A stretch of DNA of 27,447 bases from a virus: the IMG/VR virus record IMGVR_UViG_3300049216_000592, positions 1-27,447 of that record, one strand, 5' to 3'. The position numbers and the translations under genes are program-made. The stretch's first letter is position 1. Each line of letters starts with the position of its first letter. Of the stretch, positions 12,407 to 20,874 are shown piece by piece. Under the pieces are notes generated by a model, which made no database searches, was not told the DNA's origin, and worked only from the letters and a program-made list of their open reading frames with translations.

Positions 12407-14818
12407 ATGGTTCTTCTTAAAGGCGTCAATCTTTTGCCTGCGACGGGCGAATTTGCCTATGACACGCAAGCCTATCTCGGCCAGCGGGTGAGCGAGCCGA
12501 GCCTCACCTCGATCAATCGCTATGCCAATGGCGCAGCCGGTTCGGCGACGGATTATACAGTCGCGCTGAACGATTTGCAGGCGCAATTTCCAGATTGCGA
12601 AACGGTCTCCCTTGTTGTCGCCTGGTTCGGTTATTCCACCGATATCACCGCCTGCCAAATCTATCCATCGACGACCTATATCGGTGGTGTCTTTCAAAAA
12701 TCGACAGGCGACTACGATGTCTGGCGCTGCTCGGGGCTGACGCAAAATTCTCTCGGGCTCAACCACATCCCCATGATCGGCGATGCGTTTGTTTACGGCG
12801 GCACGCCCTCCGATCAATCGATCGTACGTTGTATCGAAGATCTAAAAGCGCGTGGTTTTCGCGTCGTCTTCTATCCGTTCATCCTCATGACGGCTTCGGG
12901 TTTTCCGTGGCGCGGCAGGATCGCCTATATGGGCGCGGATGTCTCGTCCGCGGCGAGCGATGCCGTCAATGCCTTTCTCGGTTCGGCGGTGCCGTCGCAA
13001 TTCACGCCTGACATGACGAACCTCACAGTCGCCTATTCGGGCTCGCTCACGGATTATACGTTCCGGCGGATGATCCTGCATTATGCGAACCTTTGCGTGG
13101 TCGCTGGCGGGGTCGATCTTTTCTTGCTGGGCTCGGAGTTTCGCGGCATCGAAACGATCCGAGGCCCGGCATGGACAAAAGCCGGTACGACAGGTGCGGA
13201 CGGCAAAGTCATATGGGACTATCCTTTCGTCAATGGCTTGATCCAGCTCTCGGACGATGTGCGGTCTGTCTTCGATAGCGCTGGGCTCGGCAAGGATACA
13301 ACAGGGCTCCACAACCTCATCTCTTATGCGCCCGATTGGTCGGATTGGATGGGCTTTCAGCATCCAGGGGAAAACGGCCAATGGCCGCATCTCGATCAGC
13401 TCTACGCGCATGCCAATATAGATCTTGTCTGTTTCGATAATTATCTGCCCCTATCCGATTGGACGACAGGCAGTGGAGGTCTCGACGTGCAGAGCTGGAG
13501 CGAGCCTGCGCCAAACCCCGGTGCCTGGCCGCCGCCGCCAAGCACGATGAACGGATTGGGCCTTTCAGGACAGCCGACGATCTACAACTTGGTCTATCTC
13601 AAAGCCAATATCGAAGGCGGCGAGAAGTTCAACTGGTTTTATAATGACGGCACGAACGATGGCATCGGTTTCGATCCGAATGGAAGCGATCTGCGGGTGT
13701 CGTTGCCTGAAGGCGATAGGCTGATCCAAAGTCGCAGCCCCTATTATCCGAACCAGCAATTGCTTGCCAATAAACAGTTGCGCTGGTGGTGGAACAATCC
13801 GCATCAGGCAATCTATGACGATGGCGACGGGCAGGGCTATGCGCCGCATGGCCCGTTTACGGAATGGGTGCCGCGATCGAAATCGATCACGTTCACGGAA
13901 TATGGCGTTTCCGCCGTCGATCGGGGCACCAACCAGCCGAACGTCTTTTACGATCCGAAATCGTCGGAGAGCTACACGTCTTATTGGTCGGTTTGGGAAC
14001 CGCGATCGGGTGGTGGATTCAGACCAAAGCAGGACGAGGAGATCCAGCTTCTTTTCTTGCAAGCGATCTACGAATATTGGTTGATCGATGGCCATAATGC
14101 TACGTCCGCCGCTGGCCTTAAGATGATCGAGCCGAGTTTCATGTCGGCTTGGAACTGGGATGCGCGGCCGTTTCCGACCTTTCCCATCCGCACCGATATA
14201 TGGGGCGACGCTGGCAATTGGCGGGCCGGGCAATGGGTCGGCGGCAAGGGACCATTCCTCGCGCCGGCCTCCTCCGATCAGCCTGCCACGCCGCCAAACC
14301 TGCCAAGCTTTCCCGCTTTGAGCGGTCAGGGTTGGTCGCTCTTCTATCGGCCAAGTTTTACAACGAATATCGCGACGCATGTCTCAGGCCGTGAAACACG
14401 CGGCTTGAAGATGGTGCTTCCGCTCTGGGAGATCGAGTTGACCTTTGATGTCTTGCATGCGGACGCGCCAGACACGGACCTACAAGCAATTGCCGGATTC
14501 TACGATGAGATGCAAGGCAAGGAGGGGATTTTTGCTTTTCCGGCCCCGGCCTACATGAACGCCGGAATGACGCTCGACTGCCGGTTCGAAGACGATCAGG
14601 AAGATCTTGAAGAGTTCATGAACCGGCTCTTCACGCTGCGATCGCTCAAGCTGAAACAGATCAAAGGCGAAGGCACGCCTTCGGTTGTCATGTTGCTACT
14701 GGCTGGGCTGAATATCGACTGCGGCTTTGCCAGCCAATCGGGGTCGGAGATCGACGATTTCGGATTGGCGTCCGGCTCGCAAACACTTTTCATCGATTTG
14801 GGTTTAGCCTCCTTATGA
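12407..14818 (+). CDS. GTA TIM-barrel protein fused to a DUF2460-like distal-tail domain
   Basis: The 803 aa protein combines two parts usually found in different tail proteins. Residues about 1-600 match the GTA TIM-barrel (glycoside-hydrolase-like) domain: FLLGSEFRGIETIRG (Glu244), ITFTEYGVSAVDRGTNQPNV (Glu498), DPKSSESYTSYWS and WNWDARPFPTFPIRTDIWGD. Residues about 635-757 resemble DUF2460 distal-tail proteins (FPALSGQGWS, ATHVSGRETRG, CRFEDDQEDLEEFMNRL). They are related to the next gene product, implying tandem duplication. The last 35 residues (769-803) form a tag shared with the megatron-like protein ending at 19290. In Rhodobacter GTA the TIM barrel is part of the megatron (gp15); here it is separate and placed before the distal-tail gene. 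Glu244 and Glu498 are candidate catalytic acids only. The stop overlaps the next ATG. Confidence 0.85.
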   Translation: MVLLKGVNLLPATGEFAYDTQAYLGQRVSEPSLTSINRYANGAAGSATDYTVALNDLQAQFPDCETVSLVVAWFGYSTDITACQIYPSTTYIGGVFQKSTGDYDVWRCSGLTQNSLGLNHIPMIGDAFVYGGTPSDQSIVRCIEDLKARGFRVVFYPFILMTASGFPWRGRIAYMGADVSSAASDAVNAFLGSAVPSQFTPDMTNLTVAYSGSLTDYTFRRMILHYANLCVVAGGVDLFLLGSEFRGIETIRGPAWTKAGTTGADGKVIWDYPFVNGLIQLSDDVRSVFDSAGLGKDTTGLHNLISYAPDWSDWMGFQHPGENGQWPHLDQLYAHANIDLVCFDNYLPLSDWTTGSGGLDVQSWSEPAPNPGAWPPPPSTMNGLGLSGQPTIYNLVYLKANIEGGEKFNWFYNDGTNDGIGFDPNGSDLRVSLPEGDRLIQSRSPYYPNQQLLANKQLRWWWNNPHQAIYDDGDGQGYAPHGPFTEWVPRSKSITFTEYGVSAVDRGTNQPNVFYDPKSSESYTSYWSVWEPRSGGGFRPKQDEEIQLLFLQAIYEYWLIDGHNATSAAGLKMIEPSFMSAWNWDARPFPTFPIRTDIWGDAGNWRAGQWVGGKGPFLAPASSDQPATPPNLPSFPALSGQGWSLFYRPSFTTNIATHVSGRETRGLKMVLPLWEIELTFDVLHADAPDTDLQAIAGFYDEMQGKEGIFAFPAPAYMNAGMTLDCRFEDDQEDLEEFMNRLFTLRSLKLKQIKGEGTPSVVMLLLAGLNIDCGFASQSGSEIDDFGLASGSQTLFIDLGLASL

Positions 14819-15771
14819 CAACACCGCCATCCTTTCCGGTTCTGCCTGGACAAAGCTGGTCGGTCCATAAAAGGCCGACCTTTTCGACGCGCGTCGCAAG
14901 CCATGTATCGGGACGCGAAATGCGCAGCGCGCTTTATGCCGATACGCTTTACGAATTCGAGGTTACTTACGACGGACTCGATTCGGGCGGCGTCTTCACG
15001 GGCGTCGCCGCGAATTCATTGCAGGTGCTGATGGGGTTTTATCTGCAATGCCAAGGCCAATTCGGAACATTTCTTTATACGGATCCGACCGATCATGCGG
15101 TTGCTGGGCAGGTGATCGCGCTGGGCGATGGGAGCACAAGGTCATTCGGCTTTCAGCGCACGCTCGGCGGCTTCAGTGAGTCTGTCTCTTGGGTCGCGGC
15201 CGTGGCGGCCATCTATCTCAATGGCACTTCGATTCCAGCAGCGGGGCTGGCGGCGCCATCGGCGCCAAGCCTTTCGCAAATCTCCGGCGGCACGCTCGGT
15301 ACGGCCACCGTTTTTGTCAAGACGACCTATGTGACGGCTTCAGGCGAGACGGCGGCCTCGAGCGAAAGCTCACTCGCGGTATCGGCCGCTCATCTCTTGC
15401 AGGTGGCGTCGCCAAGCGCGCCGAGCCCGGCTTCTGCGACGGGCTGGAACGTCTATGTGAGCACGGCGACGGGAACCGAGGTCTTGCAAAATGGCACAAC
15501 GCCCATCGCGATCGGCGCAGCCTGGAGCGAGCCAACATCCGGTCTCGTGACCGGCACGGCCGCCACGCCGTCTGCGAACACAACCGGATGGAGTTTGGCG
15601 CAGCCGAATACGCTCATTTTCGCCGGTACGCCGAAATCCGGTGTCATCGTCACCGCCGATTTTACATATGCCTTCATCTGCCGCTTTCTCGACGATCAAG
15701 AAGATTTCGAGAATGTCATGAGCGGACTCTGGAAGCTGGATGCATTGAAGTTCCGGAGCGTGAAGCCGTGA
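14815..15771 (+). CDS. DUF2460 distal tail protein with an FN3-like insertion
   Basis: This corresponds to the GTA gp12-type distal tail protein that forms a ring joining the tube to the hub. Conserved elements are FPVLPGQSWSVHKRPTFSTR (7-26), ASHVSGREMRSALY, LQVLMGFYLQCQGQFGTFLY and the C-terminal CRFLDDQEDFENVMSGLWKL. Usual members are about 210 residues; this one has 318. The excess (about 146-255) is an FN3/Ig-like beta module: TTYVTASGETAASSES followed by ATGWNVYVSTATGTEVLQ. Such modules are thought to bind surface carbohydrates. ATG 14815 overlaps the previous stop (ATGA), so the genes are coupled. Confidence 0.88.
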   Translation: MTTPPSFPVLPGQSWSVHKRPTFSTRVASHVSGREMRSALYADTLYEFEVTYDGLDSGGVFTGVAANSLQVLMGFYLQCQGQFGTFLYTDPTDHAVAGQVIALGDGSTRSFGFQRTLGGFSESVSWVAAVAAIYLNGTSIPAAGLAAPSAPSLSQISGGTLGTATVFVKTTYVTASGETAASSESSLAVSAAHLLQVASPSAPSPASATGWNVYVSTATGTEVLQNGTTPIAIGAAWSEPTSGLVTGTAATPSANTTGWSLAQPNTLIFAGTPKSGVIVTADFTYAFICRFLDDQEDFENVMSGLWKLDALKFRSVKP

Positions 15772-15781
15772 GAATTATACA

Positions 15782-16648
15782 ATGAGATCAGCTTCAACTG
15801 CGCTTATCGATTTTCTCAACGCCGCTCGTGCCGCGCTAGACGCGCAGATCTTGATGGCAGATTGCTATACATTGACGCTGAAGACCGGGCTCATCCTGAC
15901 TTATACGAGCGTGGATGTTCCGATCGCGTTAAATGGCTACATCTATCTCGCGAACTCGATCTTGATCGACGGTTTGCGCTATAAATGCGCGACCGGGCTC
16001 GATGTCGATCAGCAAGAAATCACGATCTCGGCCCGGCCGACGGATACGGTCGGCGGCGTTCCATTTTTGCAGGCGTTGCGCGACGGTGTTTTCGATGGCT
16101 GCGAGGTTCAGCGCGAAAAGGCATTCTTGACAAGCTGGAACGTGGCTCCTGTCGGTAGCGTCATCTTATTCAAGGGACGGGTCGGGACGATCGCCAAAAT
16201 CGGACGGACCACGGCGCAAGTCACCGTCAATTCCGACCTTGTACTGCTCGATCTCCAAATGCCGCGTAATCTTTATGCGCCGCAATGCGCGCATGTGCTT
16301 TACGATTCGGGCTGTGGTCTTGTGAAGAGCGCTTTTGGCTCAACTGGAACAGTTGGGCCAGATTCGACATCGGCGGTCATTAATTGGTCCGGTGCCAATT
16401 CCAATTTCACCCAAGGCACAGTGCTTTTTTCATCCGGCGCGAATGCGGGCGTCTCGGCCAATATCAAAAGCGCGGGCGGCGGCGGACTCACGTTGAGCGC
16501 GGCGCTCCCCAATGTGCCAGCCGCGGGCGATGCCTTCACCGCCTATCAAGGCTGCGCCCATACGATGTCGAATTGCGCCTCGCAATTCGGCAATCTCGAT
16601 AATTTTCGAGGCTTTCCCTTCGTGCCGCCTCCCGCCGCCGCCTATTAG
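15782..16648 (+). CDS. DUF2163 baseplate hub protein (GTA gp13-like)
   Basis: The 288 aa protein fits the DUF2163/BR0599 family: N-terminal ALIDFLNAARAALDAQILMA, then YTLTLKTGLILTYTSVDVPI, and the C-terminal GNLDNFRGFPFVPPP. Four cysteines near the C-terminus, Cys169 and Cys178 (QCAHVLYDSGCG) and Cys258 and Cys265 (GCAHTMSNCAS), are in the position where the Rhodobacter GTA hub, and lambda gpL, bind an iron-sulfur cluster. It forms the trimeric hub between distal tail and megatron. There is no obvious strong ribosome site before ATG 15782; it is 10 bases after the preceding stop. Confidence 0.88.
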   Translation: MRSASTALIDFLNAARAALDAQILMADCYTLTLKTGLILTYTSVDVPIALNGYIYLANSILIDGLRYKCATGLDVDQQEITISARPTDTVGGVPFLQALRDGVFDGCEVQREKAFLTSWNVAPVGSVILFKGRVGTIAKIGRTTAQVTVNSDLVLLDLQMPRNLYAPQCAHVLYDSGCGLVKSAFGSTGTVGPDSTSAVINWSGANSNFTQGTVLFSSGANAGVSANIKSAGGGGLTLSAALPNVPAAGDAFTAYQGCAHTMSNCASQFGNLDNFRGFPFVPPPAAAY

Positions 16649-16660
16649 AATTTGGACATC

Positions 16661-17125
16661 ATGCACGCAGAACAAGACGAACGCGTGGCCCAGGAACGGG
16701 CCAAAGTGGTTGCCGAGGCACGCCGTTGGCTCGGCACGCCCTATCATCACGCAGCCGATATACGCGGCGCTGGCGTCGATTGCGGCATGCTGATCGTGCG
16801 GGTTTTTGTGGATCTCGGAATTTGCGCGGCCTTCGACCCGCGTCCTTATACGCCGGATTGGCATTTGCATCGCAATGAAGAGCGTTACCTCGGTTTTGTG
16901 TTCGACCGCTGTAAGGAAGTGGATGAACCGCGATTGGGAGATGTCATCTTGTTCCGCTATGGCCGTTGCTTCAGCCATGGCGGCATCGTCACGCGGAGCG
17001 AGCCTCTCACATTCGTTCACGCCTATCGCCAGGCACGCTGCGTGGTCGAAGAAAAACTCTCGCAGAATAAGGCCCTTGCAGCGCCTGATCGCGAGAGGCG
17101 CTTTTTTTCCTATTGGGAGGTGTAG
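16661..17125 (+). CDS. NlpC/P60 tail-tip cell-wall peptidase (GTA gp14-like)
   Basis: The 154 aa enzyme probably cuts peptidoglycan peptide stems during DNA entry. The catalytic Cys41 is in GAGVDCGMLI, His106 in CFSHGGIVT and the third polar residue is probably His120 in FVHAY. WLGTPYHHAADIRG precedes the Cys, as in the phage NlpC/P60 family. I prefer ATG 16661 to the in-frame TTG at 16652, which sits inside the GGA-containing ribosome site region. It is placed between the hub and the megatron-like gene, as in the GTA cluster. A terminator-like hairpin is embedded in its last codons (17080-17108). Confidence 0.9.
   Translation: MHAEQDERVAQERAKVVAEARRWLGTPYHHAADIRGAGVDCGMLIVRVFVDLGICAAFDPRPYTPDWHLHRNEERYLGFVFDRCKEVDEPRLGDVILFRYGRCFSHGGIVTRSEPLTFVHAYRQARCVVEEKLSQNKALAAPDRERRFFSYWEV
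17080..17108 (+). terminator. terminator-like hairpin inside the peptidase C-terminal codons
   Basis: AGCGCCT (17080-17086) pairs with AGGCGCT (17096-17102) around a 9-base loop and runs into seven T (17102-17108). The shape fits an intrinsic terminator, but it lies inside the peptidase reading frame and upstream of the megatron-like gene. Translation across it would normally prevent folding, so its action is doubtful. Confidence 0.4.
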
Positions 17126-17130
17126 GTCTT

Positions 17131-19290
17131 TTGGGCGGTCATCACCAAAGCGCGCCTGTCGCGCAGGCGGTCACGCCGGATTATACCGGCCTGCAGCTTC
17201 AGACATCCTCTAACGCGCTGCCGATCCCGATCGTTTGGGGCGTCACGCAGATCGCACCGAATCTTATATGGAGTGGCGATTTCAACGCACAGCCGACCTA
17301 CACGCAGGAAACGGGCACAAATACTGGCAAAGGCGGCGCCAGCACCTCTACTTATAGCTATGAACAGGTCACCGGATATAATTATTTCACGGCCATTATA
17401 TTTGGCCTTTGCGAAGGGCCTATCCATGGCATCGGCACGATCTGGCAGGGCCAAAGCACTTACGATACAAGCAGCCTCGGACTTTCAGAATTCGACGGCG
17501 GTACGCCGCAAAGCACGTGGAGCTATCTCTCGAGCAATCATCCGGACCAGGCTCTGTCCTATCCCGGGCTCGCCTTCCTCGCTTCGTCGAATTTCGCCTT
17601 GGGTTCGAGCGCCTCGCTCAACCTCACTTATGTGGAAGTCGCTGGCATTCTCGGTAGTTCGTCCGGCGTCAACGGATTGGACGCGGACCCAGCTCAGGTC
17701 ATCCAGGACTTCTTGACGAATGCGCAATATGGCGTCGGCTTCCCCTCGGCCAGCATCGATGCGAATACGCTTTTCACGGGTGCTTCTTGTTACCAAGTCT
17801 ATTGCCGCGCGGCCGGACTTGCACTTTCGCCAGCGCTCGTGAACCAAGAAGCGGCGAACAGCATTTTATCCCGCTGGCTGCAATTGACGAATACGGCGGC
17901 GATCTGGTCGGGCGGGCGATTGAAGTTCATCCCTTATGGCGATTCGGCGATCGGCGCGTTCATGCCGAATCTGACACCGGTTTACGATCTTACAGACGAT
18001 GACTTTATCTTTACGGATGGTGAGGATCCGGTGCAGGTCGGCCGCATCGATCCCTACGCCGCTTATAATATGCAGGCGCTTGAAATTCTCGACAGCGGCA
18101 ATTCTTGGGCTGCGACGCCGATCATTGCTTTCGATCAAAACGCCATCGATCTCTACGGTCTGCGGATCGCATCGACTCTTACGGCCCATGAGATTTGCGA
18201 TACGGGAGTCGGGATGAACGCGGCGCAGCTCATCCTACAGCGCGGACTTTATATTCGTACGGCTTACACATTTAAGCTCTCGTGGGAATATTGCCTGCTG
18301 GAACCGATGGATCTCGTCAACATCACCGATACGGCGCTGGGTCTTGCAAACACGACAGTCCGGATCACTGAAATAGATGAAGACGACAACGGGATTTTGA
18401 TGATCGTCGCGGAAGAATTCCCAGCGGGGACTGCGACCGCCGTGGCCTATCCGTCCCAAGCATCTTCGGGCATTCTGATCAACCGCAATATCGCGCCGGC
18501 TTCCGTCAATACGCCTTCGATCTACGAACCGCCCTCCGCTCTGTCAGCGAGCGGGAAAGCGGAAGTCTGGATCGGTGTGTCCGGCGGTACAAGCGGTGTG
18601 GCGGATCCCAACTGGGGCGGCGCATTCGTCTGGATCTCGACGGACAACATCACGTTCTCGCAAATCGGCGCGATCACGGCGCCGGCGCGGCAAGGTCTTC
18701 TCACCGCGACGCTGGCATCGTCCGGCGGCCAGGCCAATCCGCAGCCACCGTTCAACACCATCGACACGGCGCATACATTATCCGTCAGTCTAACGGAAAG
18801 TGGAGGAGCTTTAGAGTCGACCACTTCGCAGGGCGTGGAAAACGCCGCCACTTTATGCCTCATCGATCAGGAATTGATGGCCTACGAAACCGTCGCACTG
18901 ACGGGTTCGCATGCTTATAATTTGACGAATTTGGCACGCGGAGTCTATGGCTCGATCCCTGCCTCGCACATGAGCGGCGCGGTCTTTACGCGCCTCGACG
19001 CGGCGATCTTCAAATACATCATGCCTGATTCATATCTTGGGCAAGAGATCTACATCAAGCTTCAAAGCTTCAATGTCTTCGGCAACGCGGTTCAAGATCT
19101 CGCAGCTTGCACGGTCTATACATATAAACCATTTGGCTTGGGCGCTTTCGGCCCCATAGCGACGGCCCTGGCGACAGGCAACAACGTCGATTGCGGTCTC
19201 GCGAGCGGCGGCGCCGCGCAATATGACGATTTCGGCTTCGCTTCCGATCCCTATCCGAATTTTATCGATCTTGGCCTTGCATCGTCTTGA
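17131..19290 (+). CDS. megatron-like tail protein (phage-tail_3 / GTA gp15 type) lacking its TIM barrel
   Basis: The protein should form the central tail-tip fibre or hub extension that contacts the cell. TTG 17131 is chosen because GGGAGG lies about 10 bases upstream and the mature start GGHHQSAPVAQ resembles the MGG...SAP start of the family; TTG 17113 is an alternative. N-terminal SSNALPIPIVWGVTQIAPNL and WSGDF, followed by YFTAIIFGLCEGPIHGIG, mark the gp15/host-specificity family. The central region has QLTNTAAIWSGGRLKFIPYG and the segment LEPMDLVNITDTALGLANTT. The protein has 719 residues, well short of the roughly 1300 of GTA gp15, because the TIM barrel is encoded at 12407. Its last 35 residues (685-719) match the tag of that protein at 20 positions without gaps. 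Confidence 0.85.
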   Translation: MGGHHQSAPVAQAVTPDYTGLQLQTSSNALPIPIVWGVTQIAPNLIWSGDFNAQPTYTQETGTNTGKGGASTSTYSYEQVTGYNYFTAIIFGLCEGPIHGIGTIWQGQSTYDTSSLGLSEFDGGTPQSTWSYLSSNHPDQALSYPGLAFLASSNFALGSSASLNLTYVEVAGILGSSSGVNGLDADPAQVIQDFLTNAQYGVGFPSASIDANTLFTGASCYQVYCRAAGLALSPALVNQEAANSILSRWLQLTNTAAIWSGGRLKFIPYGDSAIGAFMPNLTPVYDLTDDDFIFTDGEDPVQVGRIDPYAAYNMQALEILDSGNSWAATPIIAFDQNAIDLYGLRIASTLTAHEICDTGVGMNAAQLILQRGLYIRTAYTFKLSWEYCLLEPMDLVNITDTALGLANTTVRITEIDEDDNGILMIVAEEFPAGTATAVAYPSQASSGILINRNIAPASVNTPSIYEPPSALSASGKAEVWIGVSGGTSGVADPNWGGAFVWISTDNITFSQIGAITAPARQGLLTATLASSGGQANPQPPFNTIDTAHTLSVSLTESGGALESTTSQGVENAATLCLIDQELMAYETVALTGSHAYNLTNLARGVYGSIPASHMSGAVFTRLDAAIFKYIMPDSYLGQEIYIKLQSFNVFGNAVQDLAACTVYTYKPFGLGAFGPIATALATGNNVDCGLASGGAAQYDDFGFASDPYPNFIDLGLASS

Positions 19291-19314
19291 GAGTTTTTCA
19301 AAAAGGATTTTCGA

Positions 19315-20178
19315 ATGAGTATTCGCCTTCAGCATTTGCGTGAAGCATGGTCGTTTTTATCGACGTTTACCGGCCGTGTCGGCGAAATCGCGATCGATAC
19401 GACGAACAACCGTCTGATCGTGCAAGATGGTGTCACGGCTGGCGGCTGGCCCGCCGCGAAACTATCCGAAACGGTGACGAATACGCGCATCGCTATCAAC
19501 GATACGGCCTATTCGGCTCTGACGACAGACCGGACGATTGCCTACACGGCCTTGACCGCCGCGCGAGTCGTTACGCTTCCGTCGGCGAGCGCCTATCCGA
19601 CTGGCACACGCCTTTTGGTTATCGATGAATCCGGGGCTTGCTCTTCGGCAAATACAATCGCACTTTCCCATGCTGGATCGGATACGATCAATGGCGCGGC
19701 GAGCGCGATCATTTCGGCTCCCTACGGCTTCGCGGCTGTCGAAAGCAATGGCTCGAACGCTTGGACTCTAACAGATCTTTCGGGAGCAGCGCTGCATGGC
19801 GCAAACGGATCCGCGGTCGGATTGGGCCTCATCGAGGGAAGCATCGCATGCTCCAGTGCATCATCCGTTTCAACAATTCAGATCCCGAACCGTGCGATTG
19901 TACTTGGCGTTTCTGTCTACGTGACGGCCGCGATCACCGGCGCGACATCATACAACGTCGATGCCACGACAAGCGCGAGCGGCGGCGCGGGAACGACGGC
20001 CGGTCAATTTGGCGCCTCGCTTGGGGTCGCGGCGGGATCGAATAATGCCGGTGTGATCGGACCGACCGCCTGGTATGCGGCATCGACGATCAAGCTGACG
20101 GCGAATGGGTCGAACTTTACCGGCGGCTCTGTCCGGGTTGCGATCCAATATCTGCTCATCGGTGCGCCATCGTCTTAA
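19315..20178 (+). CDS. tail fibre-like protein
   Basis: The 287 aa protein begins LQHLREAWSFLSTFTGRVGE and then IAIDTTNNRLIVQDG, the short beta-turn segment (GE.AIDT.N..L.V.DG) found at the start of many phage fibre and hyaluronidase-type proteins. The middle part (VVTLPSASAYPTGTRLLVID, then GSDTINGAASAI) looks like a beta-rich shaft, and the C-terminal part (ITGATSYNVDATTSASGG, VAIQYLLIGAPS) like a jelly-roll receptor-binding end. AAAGGA precedes ATG 19315. It directly follows the tail tip gene, consistent with host recognition. Confidence 0.7.
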   Translation: MSIRLQHLREAWSFLSTFTGRVGEIAIDTTNNRLIVQDGVTAGGWPAAKLSETVTNTRIAINDTAYSALTTDRTIAYTALTAARVVTLPSASAYPTGTRLLVIDESGACSSANTIALSHAGSDTINGAASAIISAPYGFAAVESNGSNAWTLTDLSGAALHGANGSAVGLGLIEGSIACSSASSVSTIQIPNRAIVLGVSVYVTAAITGATSYNVDATTSASGGAGTTAGQFGASLGVAAGSNNAGVIGPTAWYAASTIKLTANGSNFTGGSVRVAIQYLLIGAPSS

Positions 20179-20223
20179 ACGCATTGGCCGCTCACTATTT
20201 TCAAACGAGAGAAGAGAGATAGG

Positions 20224-20865
20224 ATGTCGAAAAAGCTTGTCATCGAGGCCGGGCTGATCGTCGGACTCCTGACCATCTCAGGGTCCGTGCTAGCGCAAAA
20301 CACCAATCCGGTGTCGATCAACAATGCAGGCTGGACGAATGTAGGTGTCGGGCCGCTCAGCGTCTCGGCCTTGGGGCCGGAATGGCCAGGCGTTTCGCTC
20401 GTGCAATCGGCAACGTCTAGTTGCGCGGGCCTTTCGACCTCGATCCAAGGCGAGCCTTTGCGCGACCGGCGGTTCTTCGGCGAAGCGACGGCGGTCTGCG
20501 CCAAGTCGGCGGCGGCGGTGGCTTCGGTCATCGTTACGACGCCGGACTTCGGGTCCAGCACAGGAAACGTCAGCAACAAAGATGCGCAGCTCGCACCATT
20601 GGGTGTCTATCAAGTCTCCATTGGCGCGACGGCTCAATCTCTCGCGGCCTTGATAGGGGCTTCGATCCCGAGCGGTGCGCGCGTCGTCTATATCGAGCCG
20701 GAAGGCGGCGATATCAGATTTCGAGACGACGGCACCGCGCCGACGGCAAGTGTGGGCTTGCGCATCTATAATGGCGTTGCGTGGCCCTATATAGGCAACC
20801 TCTCCGCACAGCAATTGATCGCGGTTACTGGCTCTGTGACCGTCAATCTCGCCTTTTATCAATAG
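20224..20865 (+). CDS. exported virion-type protein with signal peptide
   Basis: The 213 aa protein starts with a clear signal peptide: MSKKLVIEAGLIVGLLTISG then SVLAQ, probable cleavage after Ala25 or Gln26. The C-terminal 85 residues resemble a beta module seen in many phage structural proteins (GVYQVSIGATAQSLAALIGA, then DIRFRDDGTAPTASVGLRIY, ending VTVNLAFYQ). Two cysteines (SSCAGL, AVCAKS) could form a disulfide outside the cytoplasm. A signal peptide is unexpected in a protein placed among fibre genes; it may be exported by the lysogen or be a fibre partner. Function unknown. Confidence 0.65.
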   Translation: MSKKLVIEAGLIVGLLTISGSVLAQNTNPVSINNAGWTNVGVGPLSVSALGPEWPGVSLVQSATSSCAGLSTSIQGEPLRDRRFFGEATAVCAKSAAAVASVIVTTPDFGSSTGNVSNKDAQLAPLGVYQVSIGATAQSLAALIGASIPSGARVVYIEPEGGDIRFRDDGTAPTASVGLRIYNGVAWPYIGNLSAQQLIAVTGSVTVNLAFYQ

Positions 20866-20874
20866 GAGTGACGT

